From the NCBI GenBank assembly GCA_007694945.1, contig REER01000143.1, forward strand, positions 1 through 64,000: 64,000 bases of DNA, written 5' to 3'. A program made the position numbers and the translations under genes. The DNA comes from Paracoccaceae bacterium. GTDB taxonomy: Bacteria; Pseudomonadota; Alphaproteobacteria; Rhodobacterales; Rhodobacteraceae. Shown in pieces: positions 8,073-17,728 of this stretch (the stretch's first letter is position 1; each line of letters begins with the position of its first letter). The notes under the pieces were generated by a model. The model did not search any database, had not been told where the DNA came from, and was given only the letters and a program-made list of their open reading frames with translations.

Positions 8073-9989
8073 CTACGCCCGCTTGCCCATCTGCGCCACA
8101 CCCAGCACATCAAGCACCTTGGCCTCGATATGCGGCGCGTTCATCGCGGCGATGTCATACATCTGGCTTGGGCTGGCCTGATCGATGAAAGTGTCAGGCA
8201 GCACCATCGAGCGAAATTTGAGACCGTGATCGAACACGCCCTCATCGCCCAGAAACTGCGCCACATGACTGCCAAAGCCGCCTACGGCGCCCTCTTCGAT
8301 GGTGATCAGCGCCTCGTGGTTCTGCGCGATGCGCTGGATCATCTCGCGGTCAAGCGGCTTGGCGAAACGGGCATCGGCCACAGTCGGCGTGATGCCCTTG
8401 GCGCACAGGCTCTCGCAGGCGCGCAGCACTTCCCCGAGCCGTGCGCCGAAGGACAGGATCGCGACCCGCTTGCCCTCTCGGATGATCCGCCCCTTTCCGA
8501 TCTCGAGCGGAATACCGCGCTCGGGCAGTTCCACCCCTTCACCTTCGCCACGCGGGAAACGAAAGGCAATCGGGCCGTCATCATGCGCCACGGCAGTGGC
8601 GACCATATGCACCAGTTCGGCCTCGTCAGCCGCCGCCATCACCACGAAACCTGGCAGATTGGCCAGATAGGCGATGTCATAGCTGCCTGCATGGGTCGCG
8701 CCATCCGCGCCCACCAGCCCCGCGCGGTCGATGGCAAAGCGCACGGGCAGGCGCTGTATCGCGACATCATGCACGACTTGGTCATAGCCGCGCTGAAGGA
8801 AGGTCGAATAGAGCGCACAGAAGGGTTTCATCCCGCCCGCAGCCAGCCCGGCGCAGAAGGTTACGCCATGTTGCTCGGCAATCGCCACGTCGAACATGCG
8901 CCGTGGGTGCGCCTTGGCGAAAATGTCGAGACCTGTGCCATCGGGCATGGCTGCCGTGATGGCGACGATCTTGTCATCCCGGTTGGCCTCTTCGATCAAG
9001 GCATTTGCAAAGACTTTGGTGTAGCTCGGCGCATTGGAGGCCGCCTTCTGCTGCTTTCCCGTCACGACATCGAATTTCGCCCGCGCATGACCGCGATCGG
9101 ACGCATCCTCGGCGGGGCCGTAGCCCTTGCCCTTCTTGGTCAGCACATGGATCAGCATCGGCTCGTCCGCGCGTTCGCGCAGCGTGCGCAGCACCCAGAG
9201 AAGCTGGTCGAGATCATGCCCGTCGATGGGGCCGAGATAATTGAAGCCCAGTTCCTCGAACAGCGTGCCGCCGACGGTCACATGCTTTAGCAGATCCTTG
9301 GCGCGGCGCGCGCCCTCCTGAATGGGCCCGGGCATGAGGTTGAGCGCGCCTTTCATGGCGTGCTTCAATTCTTGCATGGGCTTGTCGGCATAAAGCCGTG
9401 AGAGATAACTCGACATCGCGCCAGTGGGTGGGGCGATGGACATCTCGTTGTCATTGAGGATCACGAACATACGCCGGCCCAGATGGCCCGCATTGTTGAG
9501 CGCTTCATAGGCCATGCCCGCGCTCAACGCGCCGTCGCCGATCACGGCGATGGCATCCCCCAGTGCGGGGTCGGGTGCGCCGCCCAGCTCGCGCGCCATG
9601 GTGAAGCCCAGCGCGGCCGAGATGGAGGTCGAACTGTGCGCCGCCCCGAACGGGTCATAGGGCGACTCGGAGCGCCTGGTGAAGCCCGACAGCCCGTCCT
9701 TCTGGCGGAGCGTACGGATACGGTCGCGTCGCCCGGTCAGGATCTTGTGCGGATAGCATTGGTGCGAGACATCCCAGATCAGCCTGTCGCGCGGTGTGTC
9801 GAAGACAGCATGCAGCGCGACGGTCAGTTCCACCACGCCCAGCCCCGCGCCCAGATGGCCACCGGTCTCCGATACAGCGGCAATTGTCTCGGCGCGCAAT
9901 TCGTCTGCCAACTGGTGCAACTCGCGGTCGTTCAGCGCCTTGAGGTCTGCTGGGGCGTGCACCCTGTCAAGAAGTGGTGTGTTCGGCAT
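8073..9989 (-). CDS. dxs: 1-deoxy-D-xylulose-5-phosphate synthase
   Basis: First enzyme of the MEP isoprenoid pathway. It condenses pyruvate and glyceraldehyde 3-phosphate in a thiamine-diphosphate-dependent reaction in the cytoplasm. The 638 residues are of normal length. The N-terminal half contains [18 protein letters not shown] followed by the ThDP-motif Asn in ILNDNEMSI. The transketolase-type middle domain begins near YTKVFANAL and includes [15 protein letters not shown] and [19 protein letters not shown]-terminal domain completes the fold. It is the last gene of the coupled cluster deacetylase-xseB-ispA-dxs (32-bp gap to ispA), so it is probably cotranscribed with its downstream consumer ispA. 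Confidence 0.97.
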   Translation of the reverse strand: MPNTPLLDRVHAPADLKALNDRELHQLADELRAETIAAVSETGGHLGAGLGVVELTVALHAVFDTPRDRLIWDVSHQCYPHKILTGRRDRIRTLRQKDGLSGFTRRSESPYDPFGAAHSSTSISAALGFTMARELGGAPDPALGDAIAVIGDGALSAGMAYEALNNAGHLGRRMFVILNDNEMSIAPPTGAMSSYLSRLYADKPMQELKHAMKGALNLMPGPIQEGARRAKDLLKHVTVGGTLFEELGFNYLGPIDGHDLDQLLWVLRTLRERADEPMLIHVLTKKGKGYGPAEDASDRGHARAKFDVVTGKQQKAASNAPSYTKVFANALIEEANRDDKIVAITAAMPDGTGLDIFAKAHPRRMFDVAIAEQHGVTFCAGLAAGGMKPFCALYSTFLQRGYDQVVHDVAIQRLPVRFAIDRAGLVGADGATHAGSYDIAYLANLPGFVVMAAADEAELVHMVATAVAHDDGPIAFRFPRGEGEGVELPERGIPLEIGKGRIIREGKRVAILSFGARLGEVLRACESLCAKGITPTVADARFAKPLDREMIQRIAQNHEALITIEEGAVGGFGSHVAQFLGDEGVFDHGLKFRSMVLPDTFIDQASPSQMYDIAAMNAPHIEAKVLDVLGVAQMGKRA

Positions 9990-10021
9990 GGTCAGTGTCC
10001 CTTTGCGGTCTTACCCCACCG

Positions 10022-10897
10022 CTAATTCCTGCGGGCGATAACGAATTGCGCCGCGTCACGCAATAAATGGGCCTCGGGACCATATGGGGCAAGGGCTGCC
10101 TCGGCCTCTGCGACAAGCGCGCGCGCCCGTGCTTTCGCGCCCTCCAGCCCGAGAAGCGAGACAAAGGTCGCCTTGCCCGCATCGGCATCCTTGTGCAGCC
10201 GCTTGCCCGCAAGCGCTGTATCCCCCTCGATATCGAGTATGTCATCGGCAATCTGGAAGGCCAGCCCGAGCGTGCGTGCGTAGGTGGCCAATGGGCGAGT
10301 GTCGGCCTGCGCCATGCGCGCGCCGGCGCAGGCGGCCCATTCGATCAGCGCGCCGGTCTTGGCGGCTTGCAAGGCGGTGATCTGATCCAGCGTAAGGGGC
10401 GCCTCGGCACTCTCGGCGGCAATGTCGAGTGCCTGACCCAACACCATGCCCCCGCCGCCTGCGGCGCGGGCGAGCGAGGCGACCAGGTCAAGCCGCGCCT
10501 CGGGCGTGGGGGCGGCTTCAGGGGCCGCGAGCAGACTGAAGGCGAGCGATTGCAACGCGTCGCCGACAAGGATGGCCGTGGCCTCGTCCCACCGCACATG
10601 GACTGTGGGTTGACCCCGCCGCAGATCATCATCATCCATCGCGGGCAGGTCATCATGAACCAGCGAATAGGCATGGATCGCCTCAATGGCCGCGCCGCTG
10701 CGCGCCGCGGTCTCGGGCGCAATGCCATGCAGGCGCGCAGACTCGAGAACCAGAAAACCGCGCAGCTTCTTGCCGCCCTGCGCCGCATAGGCCATTGCAT
10801 CGCGCACCTCGCTGTCTGGCAGGCGGCCAATCTCGTTCTGCAATGTGGCCTCGACCAGTGCCGCCGCGCGCGACAGGGCCTCGGGGAAGCCGCTCAT
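10022..10897 (-). CDS. ispA: Short-chain polyprenyl (farnesyl/geranyl) diphosphate synthase
   Basis: Trans-prenyltransferase condensing IPP with DMAPP/GPP to a short-chain prenyl diphosphate, probably FPP. The 291 residues carry both aspartate-rich motifs: the first as [19 protein letters not shown], the second as [13 protein letters not shown]. The ORF track extends to 10990, but that extension has no family-like sequence and overlaps xseB. The ATG at 10897 gives a 4-bp ATGA overlap with xseB, the classic translational-coupling geometry, so I use it. In Rhodobacterales the xseB-ispA-dxs order is common. Product chain length is inferred from the family, not from a specific residue. Confidence 0.93.
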   Translation of the reverse strand: MSGFPEALSRAAALVEATLQNEIGRLPDSEVRDAMAYAAQGGKKLRGFLVLESARLHGIAPETAARSGAAIEAIHAYSLVHDDLPAMDDDDLRRGQPTVHVRWDEATAILVGDALQSLAFSLLAAPEAAPTPEARLDLVASLARAAGGGGMVLGQALDIAAESAEAPLTLDQITALQAAKTGALIEWAACAGARMAQADTRPLATYARTLGLAFQIADDILDIEGDTALAGKRLHKDADAGKATFVSLLGLEGAKARARALVAEAEAALAPYGPEAHLLRDAAQFVIARRN

Positions 10898-11133
10898 GCC
10901 GAAAAGGGCTCGGTGCCTTCGGGCGTGCCGTCCTCGGACAGGCGGATCGCCTCGATCCGCATCTGGGCGGTGTTCAGCCTTGCCTCGCAATGCTTTTTCA
11001 GCAGGTCGCCGCGTTCATAAAGCGCGATCGACTCATCAAGCGGCACATCGCCGCGCTCTAGCCGGGTGACAATCTCCTCAAGCCCGCGCAGCGCCTCCTC
11101 GAAGCTCATCTCCTCGACGGGTTTCTCGCTCAT
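10894..11133 (-). CDS. xseB: Exodeoxyribonuclease VII small subunit
   Basis: A 79-residue helical subunit of exonuclease VII, which degrades single-stranded DNA in complex with XseA. The family core [34 protein letters not shown] is intact, followed by [10 protein letters not shown]. It overlaps ispA downstream by 4 bp and the deacetylase upstream by 4 bp (both ATGA), so all three are probably translated as a coupled unit. xseA is not in the window. Confidence 0.95.
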   Translation of the reverse strand: MSEKPVEEMSFEEALRGLEEIVTRLERGDVPLDESIALYERGDLLKKHCEARLNTAQMRIEAIRLSEDGTPEGTEPFSA

Positions 11134-12065
11134 GCGCCCTTCTCCATCAGCACCCGGATATGCGCCCTGACCGATGCCGACAGCGCGTCGAGGTCATAGC
11201 CGCCTTCCAGACAGGATACTACCCGCCCCGCGCTGTGGCGCGCGGCAATATCGCAGAGTTCCCCGGTAACCCAGGCGAAATCCTCCTCCACGAGCGCAAG
11301 CTCGGCCAGCGGGTCGTTGCGATGGGCATCGAAGCCTGCCGAGATCAGCACCAACTCGGGCGCAAAACGGTCAAGTTGCGGCAGCACCGTGTCCTCATAA
11401 ATGCGCCGGAATTTCGCGCCATCTGTGCCCGGTGCCAGCGGAACATTCATGACCTGTCCATGCGCGCCACGTTCCTCGCGGCACCCGGTGCCAGGCCAGA
11501 GAGGCATCTGGTGGCTTGAGACGAAAAAGGCGCGCTCCTCGTCCCAGAGCAGGTCCTGCGTGCCATTGCCGTGATGCACGTCGAAATCCACAACTGCAAC
11601 GCGCGAGAGGCTGTGGCGCTCCATCGCATGTCTGGCCGCGATGGCGATTGTGCCAAATAGGCAGAACCCCATCGGGGTGGCCCGCTCGGCATGGTGGCCC
11701 GGCGGGCGCATTGCAACAAAGGCATTAGCTGCTTGTCCGTCCATGACCAGATCGACCGCGTGACAGGCCCCGCCCGCTGCCCTGAGTGCAGCATCGAACG
11801 AGCCATTGGAGACATGCGTGTCGGCGTCGAGCTGGTAGATCCCTGCGGCCGGGATCGCCATGCGAATACGGTCGATATAGTCCTGCGGGTGGCAGAGCAG
11901 AAGCTGTGCCTCTTCGGCGCGCGGGGCATCATGGTGCTGGATATCGCTGAACTCGGGTGCGCGCAAGGCCGCCTCGATCGCCTCAATCCGGGCGACCTGT
12001 TCAGGGTGGCCGGGCGGCGTTTGGTGGCGATGTGCATCAGCGTGGGTGAGATAGGCAGTGCTCAT
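11130..12065 (-). CDS. Histone-deacetylase-family (acetoin utilisation-like) deacetylase
   Basis: A 311-residue zinc-dependent deacetylase of the class II HDAC/AcuC/acetylpolyamine amidohydrolase superfamily. Visible signatures are [21 protein letters not shown] at the N-terminus, the catalytic [16 protein letters not shown] block, the zinc ligands in [42 protein letters not shown] and the late [11 protein letters not shown]. The track's start (12218) adds 51 atypical residues, so I use the ATG at 12065. It is the first gene of the unit coupled to xseB, ispA and dxs. Its substrate (protein lysine, polyamine or other) cannot be read from sequence. Confidence 0.9.
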   Translation of the reverse strand: MSTAYLTHADAHRHQTPPGHPEQVARIEAIEAALRAPEFSDIQHHDAPRAEEAQLLLCHPQDYIDRIRMAIPAAGIYQLDADTHVSNGSFDAALRAAGGACHAVDLVMDGQAANAFVAMRPPGHHAERATPMGFCLFGTIAIAARHAMERHSLSRVAVVDFDVHHGNGTQDLLWDEERAFFVSSHQMPLWPGTGCREERGAHGQVMNVPLAPGTDGAKFRRIYEDTVLPQLDRFAPELVLISAGFDAHRNDPLAELALVEEDFAWVTGELCDIAARHSAGRVVSCLEGGYDLDALSASVRAHIRVLMEKGA

Positions 12066-12195
12066 ACGGGTGAGGCTAGTGCATCGGCCCGGGCGGGGAA
12101 AGAGCGTTTTTCGCCGCGGGTGCTCTTGCCCGCCTGTGATGCTGGTGGCACTCTGCGCGAAACACCACAGCACCCGAGGCAGCAGCGAGGCGCCC
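12066..12195. promoter_or_regulatory. Divergent promoter region between the deacetylase operon and amn
   Basis: A 130-bp spacer between two divergent starts must carry both promoters. No strong -35/-10 pair or operator stood out by eye. Confidence 0.35.
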
Positions 12196-13677
12196 ATGAC
12201 CCCCAAGGATACGCTCACCTTGCTGACCCCGCCCCGGGGCGAGCATCACTTCTACACGAACGCGGAACAAGCCGTCGAGCGCCTCGAGCGCCTTTACGCA
12301 GAAGCCACGGGTTTTCTTGTCGACGGGTTCAATCGCGTCGCGAGCGGCGAGCGTGTCTCGGCGCGCTTCCGTGCCTTTTACCCCGAGATCCGGATGGCGA
12401 CGACCCGCTACGACAAGGTGGATTCGCGCTTGAGCTTCGGCCATGTCTCGGAGCCGGGTGTCTATACGGCGACGGTAACCCGCCCCGACCTGTTCCGCCA
12501 CTACTTGCGCCAGCAGATCGGCCTGTTGATGAAGAACCATGCCGTTCCTATAAGCGTCGGCCCCTCCGAGACGCCGATCCCGCTTCATTTCGCGATGTCC
12601 GGGCGGGGCGATGTGACACTGCCGGAAGACGGCGAGTTGATGCTCTCGCTGCGCGATATCTTCGATGTGCCGGATCTGGCCACGACCAATGATGACATCG
12701 TCAGTGGCGAGCGCTTGCGCTACCCCGATGGCGCGCTGCCGCTGGCGCTGTTCACGGCACAAAGGGTGGATTACTCGCTGGCCCGGCTGGCGCATTACAC
12801 GGCCACTGCGCCCGAGCATTTCCAGAACTACATCCTGTTCACCAACTACCAGTTTTATGTCGACGAGTTCGAGGCTTTTGCCCGCGCCCAGCTTGCCGAC
12901 CCCGAGAGCGGCTACACCGCCTTTGTTGCCCCCGGCGATGCGGTCATCACTGACCCGGAAACTCCTATCCCACCGCTGCCGCGGCTGCCGCAAATGCCGA
13001 CCTATCACCTGAAGCGAGAGCGCGGCGGTGGGATCACGCTGGTCAATATCGGTGTAGGCCCCTCCAACGCCAAGACAGCGACCGACCATATCGCTGTGCT
13101 GCGCCCGCATGCCTGGGTGATGGTCGGTCATTGCGCGGGGTTGCGCAACAGCCAGGCGCTGGGCGATTTCGTGCTCGCCCATGCCTATCTGCGCGAGGAC
13201 AATGTGCTGGACGCGGATTTGCCGGTCTGGGTGCCAATCCCGGCACTGGCCGAAATCCAGATCGCGCTGCAGGATGCCGTGGCCGAGGTGACGCAGCTGG
13301 AGGGCTATGCGCTCAAGCAGATCATGCGCACTGGCACCGTCGCCACTATCGACAACCGCAACTGGGAATTGCGCGATCAGTCGGGCCCGGTGCAGCGCCT
13401 GAGCCAGTCACGCGCCATTGCGCTGGATATGGAATCGGCTACCATCGCTGCCAACGGTTTTCGCTTCCGCGTGCCCTATGGCACGCTGTTATGCGTCTCG
13501 GACAAACCGCTGCATGGTGAGTTGAAACTGCCCGGCATGGCCTCGGGGTTTTACCGCACGCAAGTGGCACGCCACCTCAAGATCGGGATCCGGGCGATGG
13601 AGCTTTTGCGCGAGATGCCGCTTGAGAAGATCCATAGCCGAAAACTGCGCTCTTTCACAGAAACGGCCTTCCTGTAG
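12196..13677 (+). CDS. amn: AMP nucleosidase
   Basis: Hydrolyses AMP to adenine and ribose 5-phosphate in purine salvage and adenylate control. The 493-residue protein has the AMP nucleosidase N-terminal domain (residues ~1-200) and a C-terminal phosphorylase-type domain from about residue 275 (ITLVNIGVGPSNAKTATDHIAVLRPHAWVMVGHCAGL), including the late DMESATIAANGFRFRVPYGTLLCVSDKPLHGE, a hallmark of the family. The track opens at 12058. The ATG at 12196 begins the family-like sequence and keeps the divergent spacer free. Length is typical. Confidence 0.95.
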   Translation: MTPKDTLTLLTPPRGEHHFYTNAEQAVERLERLYAEATGFLVDGFNRVASGERVSARFRAFYPEIRMATTRYDKVDSRLSFGHVSEPGVYTATVTRPDLFRHYLRQQIGLLMKNHAVPISVGPSETPIPLHFAMSGRGDVTLPEDGELMLSLRDIFDVPDLATTNDDIVSGERLRYPDGALPLALFTAQRVDYSLARLAHYTATAPEHFQNYILFTNYQFYVDEFEAFARAQLADPESGYTAFVAPGDAVITDPETPIPPLPRLPQMPTYHLKRERGGGITLVNIGVGPSNAKTATDHIAVLRPHAWVMVGHCAGLRNSQALGDFVLAHAYLREDNVLDADLPVWVPIPALAEIQIALQDAVAEVTQLEGYALKQIMRTGTVATIDNRNWELRDQSGPVQRLSQSRAIALDMESATIAANGFRFRVPYGTLLCVSDKPLHGELKLPGMASGFYRTQVARHLKIGIRAMELLREMPLEKIHSRKLRSFTETAFL

Positions 13678-13731
13678 CGCGGATTCGCGCATTTTTCCCG
13701 GTCAACGCTCGATTTTCTTGGTTTTGGGCGA

Positions 13732-13761
13732 TTGTCACGGCCTCGGATATCGGGCTAGATG
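13732..13761 (+). promoter_or_regulatory. Candidate sigma70 promoter of the HU gene
   Basis: TTGTCA at 13732-13737 and TAGATG 18 bp downstream form a plausible vegetative promoter about 65 bp upstream of the HU start codon. The match to the -10 consensus is only partial. Confidence 0.4.
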
Positions 13762-13825
13762 CGGCTCGCATTAGACGCCGCATCGGATGCAGCGCCCGAC
13801 TTGCCAACAAAACCAGGAGACAGAG

Positions 13826-14116
13826 ATGACCGTCAAACCGATGACAAAGACCCAACTCGTGGCCGCGCTCGCAGAAGAGATGAGCAGCGACAAGAAGACT
13901 GCCAATGCTGCGCTTGACGCCGTCTCGGCGCTGGTGATGCGCGAAGTCGCCGCCGGTGGCGCTGTCACTCTGCCCGGCATCGGCAAGATCATGTGCCGCG
14001 CCCGCCCCGAGCGTCAGGTCCGCAACCCGGCTACCGGCGAGACAATGACCAAACCGGCCGACAAGGCTGTGAAAGTCACGATCGCAAAAGCGCTGAAAGA
14101 CGCTGTCAACGGCTGA
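13826..14116 (+). CDS. HU/IHF-family histone-like DNA-binding protein
   Basis: A 96-residue nucleoid protein that bends and compacts DNA as a dimer. The sequence runs MTKTQLVAALAEEM (helical dimer region), then GAVTLPGIGKIMCRARPERQVRNPATGETM, the beta-ribbon arm with the Pro-containing RNPATG tip that intercalates in the minor groove, then KVTIAKALKDAVNG. It has an excellent Shine-Dalgarno (aggaga) 6 bp before the ATG at 13826. The track's earlier start is unnecessary. It is monocistronic, followed by a strong terminator. Cys in the arm (IMCRAR) replaces the more usual Phe. Confidence 0.92.
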   Translation: MTVKPMTKTQLVAALAEEMSSDKKTANAALDAVSALVMREVAAGGAVTLPGIGKIMCRARPERQVRNPATGETMTKPADKAVKVTIAKALKDAVNG

Positions 14117-14137
14117 TCTGGACACAGGTTTCTGCAA

Positions 14138-14165
14138 GACGGGCCATCCTTTCGGATGGCCCGTC
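14138..14165 (+). terminator. Intrinsic terminator of the HU gene
   Basis: GACGGGCCATCC-TTTC-GGATGGCCCGTC is a perfect 12-bp stem with a tetraloop 21 bp after the HU stop. The following U-tract is weak, but a second short hairpin followed by TTTTTG lies near 14190-14206. Confidence 0.75.
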
Positions 14166-14562
14166 TGCGTGTTCAGGGGGTCAGCCTGACCGCTGCGCGG
14201 TTTTTGTCCTGTGCACCTGGTGGACCACCACGCCATCGCTGAGACGAGAGCGCTCTCCCACTCGTGTTGACACGTAAGGGGAACTGGCCAAGCGCAATTC
14301 CCTCGTGGTTCATGTCAAGATCGCGTGGGAACAGGTGCTGATGCGCCATTTCCGAAGGCGCGCAGCTGACGTGGGCAAATGTCGTCCACCGTCTTTTTCT
14401 GGCCTTTCCGATCTGCAAGCACTTCGCTCCGGCCGCAGGCGCAGTCGGTGCTCGTTTGCTTTGCCGGCGGGTAAGATACGGCTTCACAGGACGGGGCTTA
14501 TGTGCTTTATAACCGCCATCCGCACAATCGCTGGATCAAGAAACCATATCTGGGAGGATATA
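14166..14562. other. 397-bp gap upstream of dctP, no gene recognised
   Basis: ORFs on both strands here resemble no family. The stretch holds a small CCGC-TGC-GCGG hairpin with TTTTTG, a TGGTGG-A-CCACCA palindrome near 14218-14230, a TTGACA near 14267 without a good -10, and presumably the dctPQM promoter near the AT-rich 14508-14562 end. A small RNA is possible but not demonstrated. Confidence 0.35.
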
Positions 14563-15672
14563 ATGGATCGTCGTTCATTCCTGAAGGCGTCGACTGTCGG
14601 CGCCGGAGCCGCTGCCGCCTCGACACTGGCTGCGCCTGCTGTTGCGCAGGGCCGGATCACATGGCGCATGGTCACTACCTGGCCACGCAACTTCCCCGGC
14701 CTCGGAACCGGCGCGCAACGCGTGGCCGACCGCATCACTGCCGCCTCGGATGGCGCGCTGACAATCGAGGTGTTTGCCGCTGGCGAAATGGTGCCCGCGC
14801 TGCAATCGCTTGATGCCGTTCTCGATGGTGCTGCCGAGATGAGCCATGGCGCGGCCTATTACTGGCAGAGCCGTTCGGTTGGCCTTTCCTTCTTCACCGG
14901 GGTTCCGTTCGGGATGACCTCGCGCGAGCTGGCAGCTTGGATGCGCTATCTGGGTGGGCAGGAGCTTTGGGACGACATCTATGATGATTTCGGGCTGCAA
15001 GGCTTCCTGTCGGGAGATACTGGCACACAAGCGGGCGGCTGGTTCCAGGAGGAACTGACGGGCATCGAGGACATTCAGGGTCTGCGCTTCCGCACACCGG
15101 GGCTGGGCGGTCAGGTCTGGCAGAAGATGGGCGCTTCGGTCACGAACCTTGCAGGCGGCGAGATCTTTGCAGCCCTGCAGTCGGGCGCGCTGGATGCTGC
15201 CGAATTCGTGGGCCCCTATAACGACCGCGCACTGGGCTTCCACCAGGTGCGCAATCACTACTATACCATGTCGTTTATCGAGCCGGGCCTCGCGACCGAA
15301 CTCGTCGTGGACAAGGCGAAATACACCGAACTGCCGGATAACCTTCAGGCCATCGTGCGCGATGTATGTCAGGCCGAATATGATCAGGTGCCGTCGGAGT
15401 TCTACGCCAACGACCCTATCGCACTTGCCGACATGGTCGAGAACCATGGCACGATCGTCCACCCGAACTGGCCTGAGAGCGTTCTCGAGGCAGGTGCAGC
15501 CGCTTCGCGGGAACTTCTGGAAGAGATCCTCGACAGTGGCGATGCCAAAACCAAGGCCACGGCCGAGAGCTTCGTCAAGAACCTCAACCTGCTGCGGAGC
15601 CGGACCGAAAACACCGATCTGACCTTCGCGCTCGCCCGCGAGAAGTATTTCGACATCTCGGATATGGGCTGA
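14563..15672 (+). CDS. dctP: TRAP transporter periplasmic solute-binding protein (DctP family, TakP-like)
   Basis: Extracytoplasmic receptor that captures an organic acid and delivers it to the DctQM permease. The 369 residues start with a twin-arginine-type signal (MDRRSFLKAS, then AAPAVAQ). The mature part contains FAAGEMVPALQSLDAV, GGWFQEE, GLRFRTPGLGG (the Arg that binds a ligand carboxylate in the family) and EFVGPYNDRALGFHQV. It most resembles the 2-oxo-acid receptor TakP subgroup, so a carboxylate or oxo acid is likely but not proven. Start chosen at 14563 because ggagga lies 6 bp upstream; the track's 14305 start adds unrelated residues. First gene of dctPQM. Confidence 0.92.
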   Translation: MDRRSFLKASTVGAGAAAASTLAAPAVAQGRITWRMVTTWPRNFPGLGTGAQRVADRITAASDGALTIEVFAAGEMVPALQSLDAVLDGAAEMSHGAAYYWQSRSVGLSFFTGVPFGMTSRELAAWMRYLGGQELWDDIYDDFGLQGFLSGDTGTQAGGWFQEELTGIEDIQGLRFRTPGLGGQVWQKMGASVTNLAGGEIFAALQSGALDAAEFVGPYNDRALGFHQVRNHYYTMSFIEPGLATELVVDKAKYTELPDNLQAIVRDVCQAEYDQVPSEFYANDPIALADMVENHGTIVHPNWPESVLEAGAAASRELLEEILDSGDAKTKATAESFVKNLNLLRSRTENTDLTFALAREKYFDISDMG

Positions 15673-15701
15673 GCTCCCTGCGCCCTGCCTGATCGCGAAA
15701 T

Positions 15702-15728
15702 GCGGCCCCGGACATGATCCGGGGCCGC
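15702..15728 (+). terminator. Intra-operon hairpin between dctP and dctQ
   Basis: GCGGCCCCGGA-CATGA-TCCGGGGCCGC is a perfect 11-bp GC-rich stem in the 90-bp dctP-dctQ spacer. It lacks a U-tract. It likely acts as a partial terminator or 3' stabiliser that gives more receptor than permease, a common arrangement for binding-protein operons. Confidence 0.6.
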
Positions 15729-15762
15729 ACTTCGCAACTCACACCCTGGCATCGAGGCTGCC

Positions 15763-16320
15763 ATGATTGCGCTTTCCTATCTGATGCGCCTGATCAACCT
15801 GATCAATCGGGCCGCCGGCAATGTCTTCATGTGGTTATCCGTGGGCATTGTCATTGTCTGCTTCTGGGTTGTGGTGGAACGCTATGTCTTCTCCACCACG
15901 CGGCTCTGGATGCAGGATCTCTACCCCTGGATGAACGGCATCATGTTCACCGCCGTTGCCGGCTATGCGCTGTATCGCAATGATCATGTGCGGGTGGACA
16001 TCTTCTTTCGTCCGGCCTCGACGCTGCGCAAGGCGTGGCTCGATCTGCTCGGTGTGTGCATCTTTCTGCTGCCCTTTTGCTGGGTGGTCTGGGAGTATTG
16101 CTTCAATTTCGTGGCCCGTTCTTGGCGTATTGGCGAGGCCTCGCCCAACCCCGGTGGCATGGACGGCTTCTGGATCGTCAAGACCTTCATCCTCGTGATG
16201 GCCGTGCTGATCGCGGCACAGGGTATCGCCATGGCGATCCGTTCGATCCTGATCATCGCCGGGCGCGAAGACCTCGTTCCAGACGATTACCGTTACAAAT
16301 ACGATACGGAGCCCAGCTGA
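15763..16320 (+). CDS. dctQ: TRAP transporter small permease subunit (DctQ)
   Basis: Inner-membrane subunit of 185 residues with four predicted hydrophobic helices (about residues 20-45, 55-75, 95-120 and 140-165). It pairs with DctM to form the Na+- or H+-driven transporter. The DctQ-like NGIMFTAVAGYALYRNDHVRVDIF block, placed after helix 2, is clearly present. The ATG at 15763 follows a modest gaggct ribosome site. It ends one base before the dctM ATG, so the pair is tightly coupled. Substrate follows that of the DctP receptor. Confidence 0.9.
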   Translation: MIALSYLMRLINLINRAAGNVFMWLSVGIVIVCFWVVVERYVFSTTRLWMQDLYPWMNGIMFTAVAGYALYRNDHVRVDIFFRPASTLRKAWLDLLGVCIFLLPFCWVVWEYCFNFVARSWRIGEASPNPGGMDGFWIVKTFILVMAVLIAAQGIAMAIRSILIIAGREDLVPDDYRYKYDTEPS

Positions 16321-16321
16321 C

Positions 16322-17710
16322 ATGGATCCTGTTCTTCTGGGCGAGATCCTCGCCGGGCTGATGTTCTTTGCCGTGATCGGCTTTCTGCTGATCGGCTTTC
16401 CGGTGGCCTTCACGCTGGCGGGGACTTCGGTCCTCTTCGCCTATCTGGGCCTGTATTTTGGCGTCTTCGACATGTCGAACCTGCGGGCCCTTGCCGGGCG
16501 CTATACCGGCTACATGATCAACGAAGTGCTGGTGGCTGTGCCGCTCTTCATCTTCATGGGGGTGATGCTGGAGCGCAGCAATATCGCCGAGCAGTTGCTG
16601 ACCACGATGGGGCGGCTGTTTGGCGACATGCGCGGGGGGCTGGGCATTTCGGTAATCCTTGTGGGCGCGCTGCTGGCGGCCTCGACGGGCGTGGTGGGCG
16701 CGACTGTGGTGACGATGGGGCTGATCTCGCTGCCTGCGATGCTGCGCGCGGGCTATGACCCGAAACTCGCCTCTGGCGCGATCTGCGCCAGCGGGACGCT
16801 GGGCCAGATCATCCCGCCTTCGACCGTGCTGATTTTCATGGGGGACATGATCGCGGGCATGCACAGCCAGGTGCAGATGAGCCTGGGCAATTTCGCCCCT
16901 ACGACAGTCTCGGTCGGCGATCTCTTCGCAGGAGCAATGCTGCCGGGCCTGCTGCTGGTGGTGCTCTACATCCTCTATATCATCTACAAGGCGATCTTCG
17001 ATCCCGAAAGCTGCCCGGCGACCCCGGTGCCGCCCGAAGAGAAAAAGGGCCTGTGGAAGGAAATCCTCTTCGCGCTGGTCCCGCCGCTTCTGCTGATCAC
17101 CGCGGTGTTGGGCTCGATCCTCGGTGGCATTGCCACCCCGACCGAAGCCGCCTCGGTGGGCGCGGTGGGGGCGACGCTGCTGGCGGCACTGCGCTGGCGG
17201 CTGTCCTTCGCGATCTTCACCGAGGTCGCACGGCGCACCGCCGTCATCACCTCGATGATCTTCATCATTCTCTTCGGCGCGTCGGTCTTTGCCATCGTGT
17301 TCCGGCAGATGGGCGGCGACTCACTGGTACGCGATTTCCTGACCTCGATGCCCGGTGGCGCGATGGGCGCGATGATCGTGGTCATGCTGATCATGTTCGT
17401 CCTCGGCTTCATCCTCGATACCTTCGAGATCATATTCATCGTCCTGCCGATCACGGCGCCCACGCTCCTGCTGCTGGGGATCGATCCGGTCTGGCTGGGC
17501 GTGATGATTGGCGTCAACCTGCAAACGAGCTTCCTGACCCCGCCATTCGGCTTCTCGCTTTTCTACCTGCGCGGGGTGGCGCCGAACTCGGTCAGCACCG
17601 GCACGATCTATCGCGGCGCGATCCCCTTTGTCGCGCTGCAGATATTCGCTATTGCGATGCTGTTCATCTTCCCAGGCCTCGTGCTCTGGCTGCCCTCGAT
17701 CCTGTTTTAG
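16322..17710 (+). CDS. dctM: TRAP transporter large permease subunit (DctM)
   Basis: The 462-residue membrane subunit that forms the transport path, with about twelve hydrophobic segments. DctM signatures include FLLIGFPVAFTLAGTSVLFAYLG near the start, VPLFIFMGVMLERS, ASTGVVGATVVTMGLISLPAMLRAGYD, SGTLGQIIPPSTVLIFMGD and, late, LQTSFLTPPFGFSLFYLRGVAP. Length is slightly above the minimal ~430 owing to a cytoplasmic-looking insertion around residues 230-245 (SCPATPVPPEEKKG). Operon partner of dctP and dctQ. It is followed by a hairpin and the convergent EamA gene. Confidence 0.93.
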   Translation: MDPVLLGEILAGLMFFAVIGFLLIGFPVAFTLAGTSVLFAYLGLYFGVFDMSNLRALAGRYTGYMINEVLVAVPLFIFMGVMLERSNIAEQLLTTMGRLFGDMRGGLGISVILVGALLAASTGVVGATVVTMGLISLPAMLRAGYDPKLASGAICASGTLGQIIPPSTVLIFMGDMIAGMHSQVQMSLGNFAPTTVSVGDLFAGAMLPGLLLVVLYILYIIYKAIFDPESCPATPVPPEEKKGLWKEILFALVPPLLLITAVLGSILGGIATPTEAASVGAVGATLLAALRWRLSFAIFTEVARRTAVITSMIFIILFGASVFAIVFRQMGGDSLVRDFLTSMPGGAMGAMIVVMLIMFVLGFILDTFEIIFIVLPITAPTLLLLGIDPVWLGVMIGVNLQTSFLTPPFGFSLFYLRGVAPNSVSTGTIYRGAIPFVALQIFAIAMLFIFPGLVLWLPSILF

Positions 17711-17728
17711 CCCGCGTAATGACCCAGT

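Noticed and set aside
14173-14487. 104-codon minus-strand ORF upstream of dctP
   Set aside because: Low-complexity, basic, no family match, overlaps the HU terminator end.
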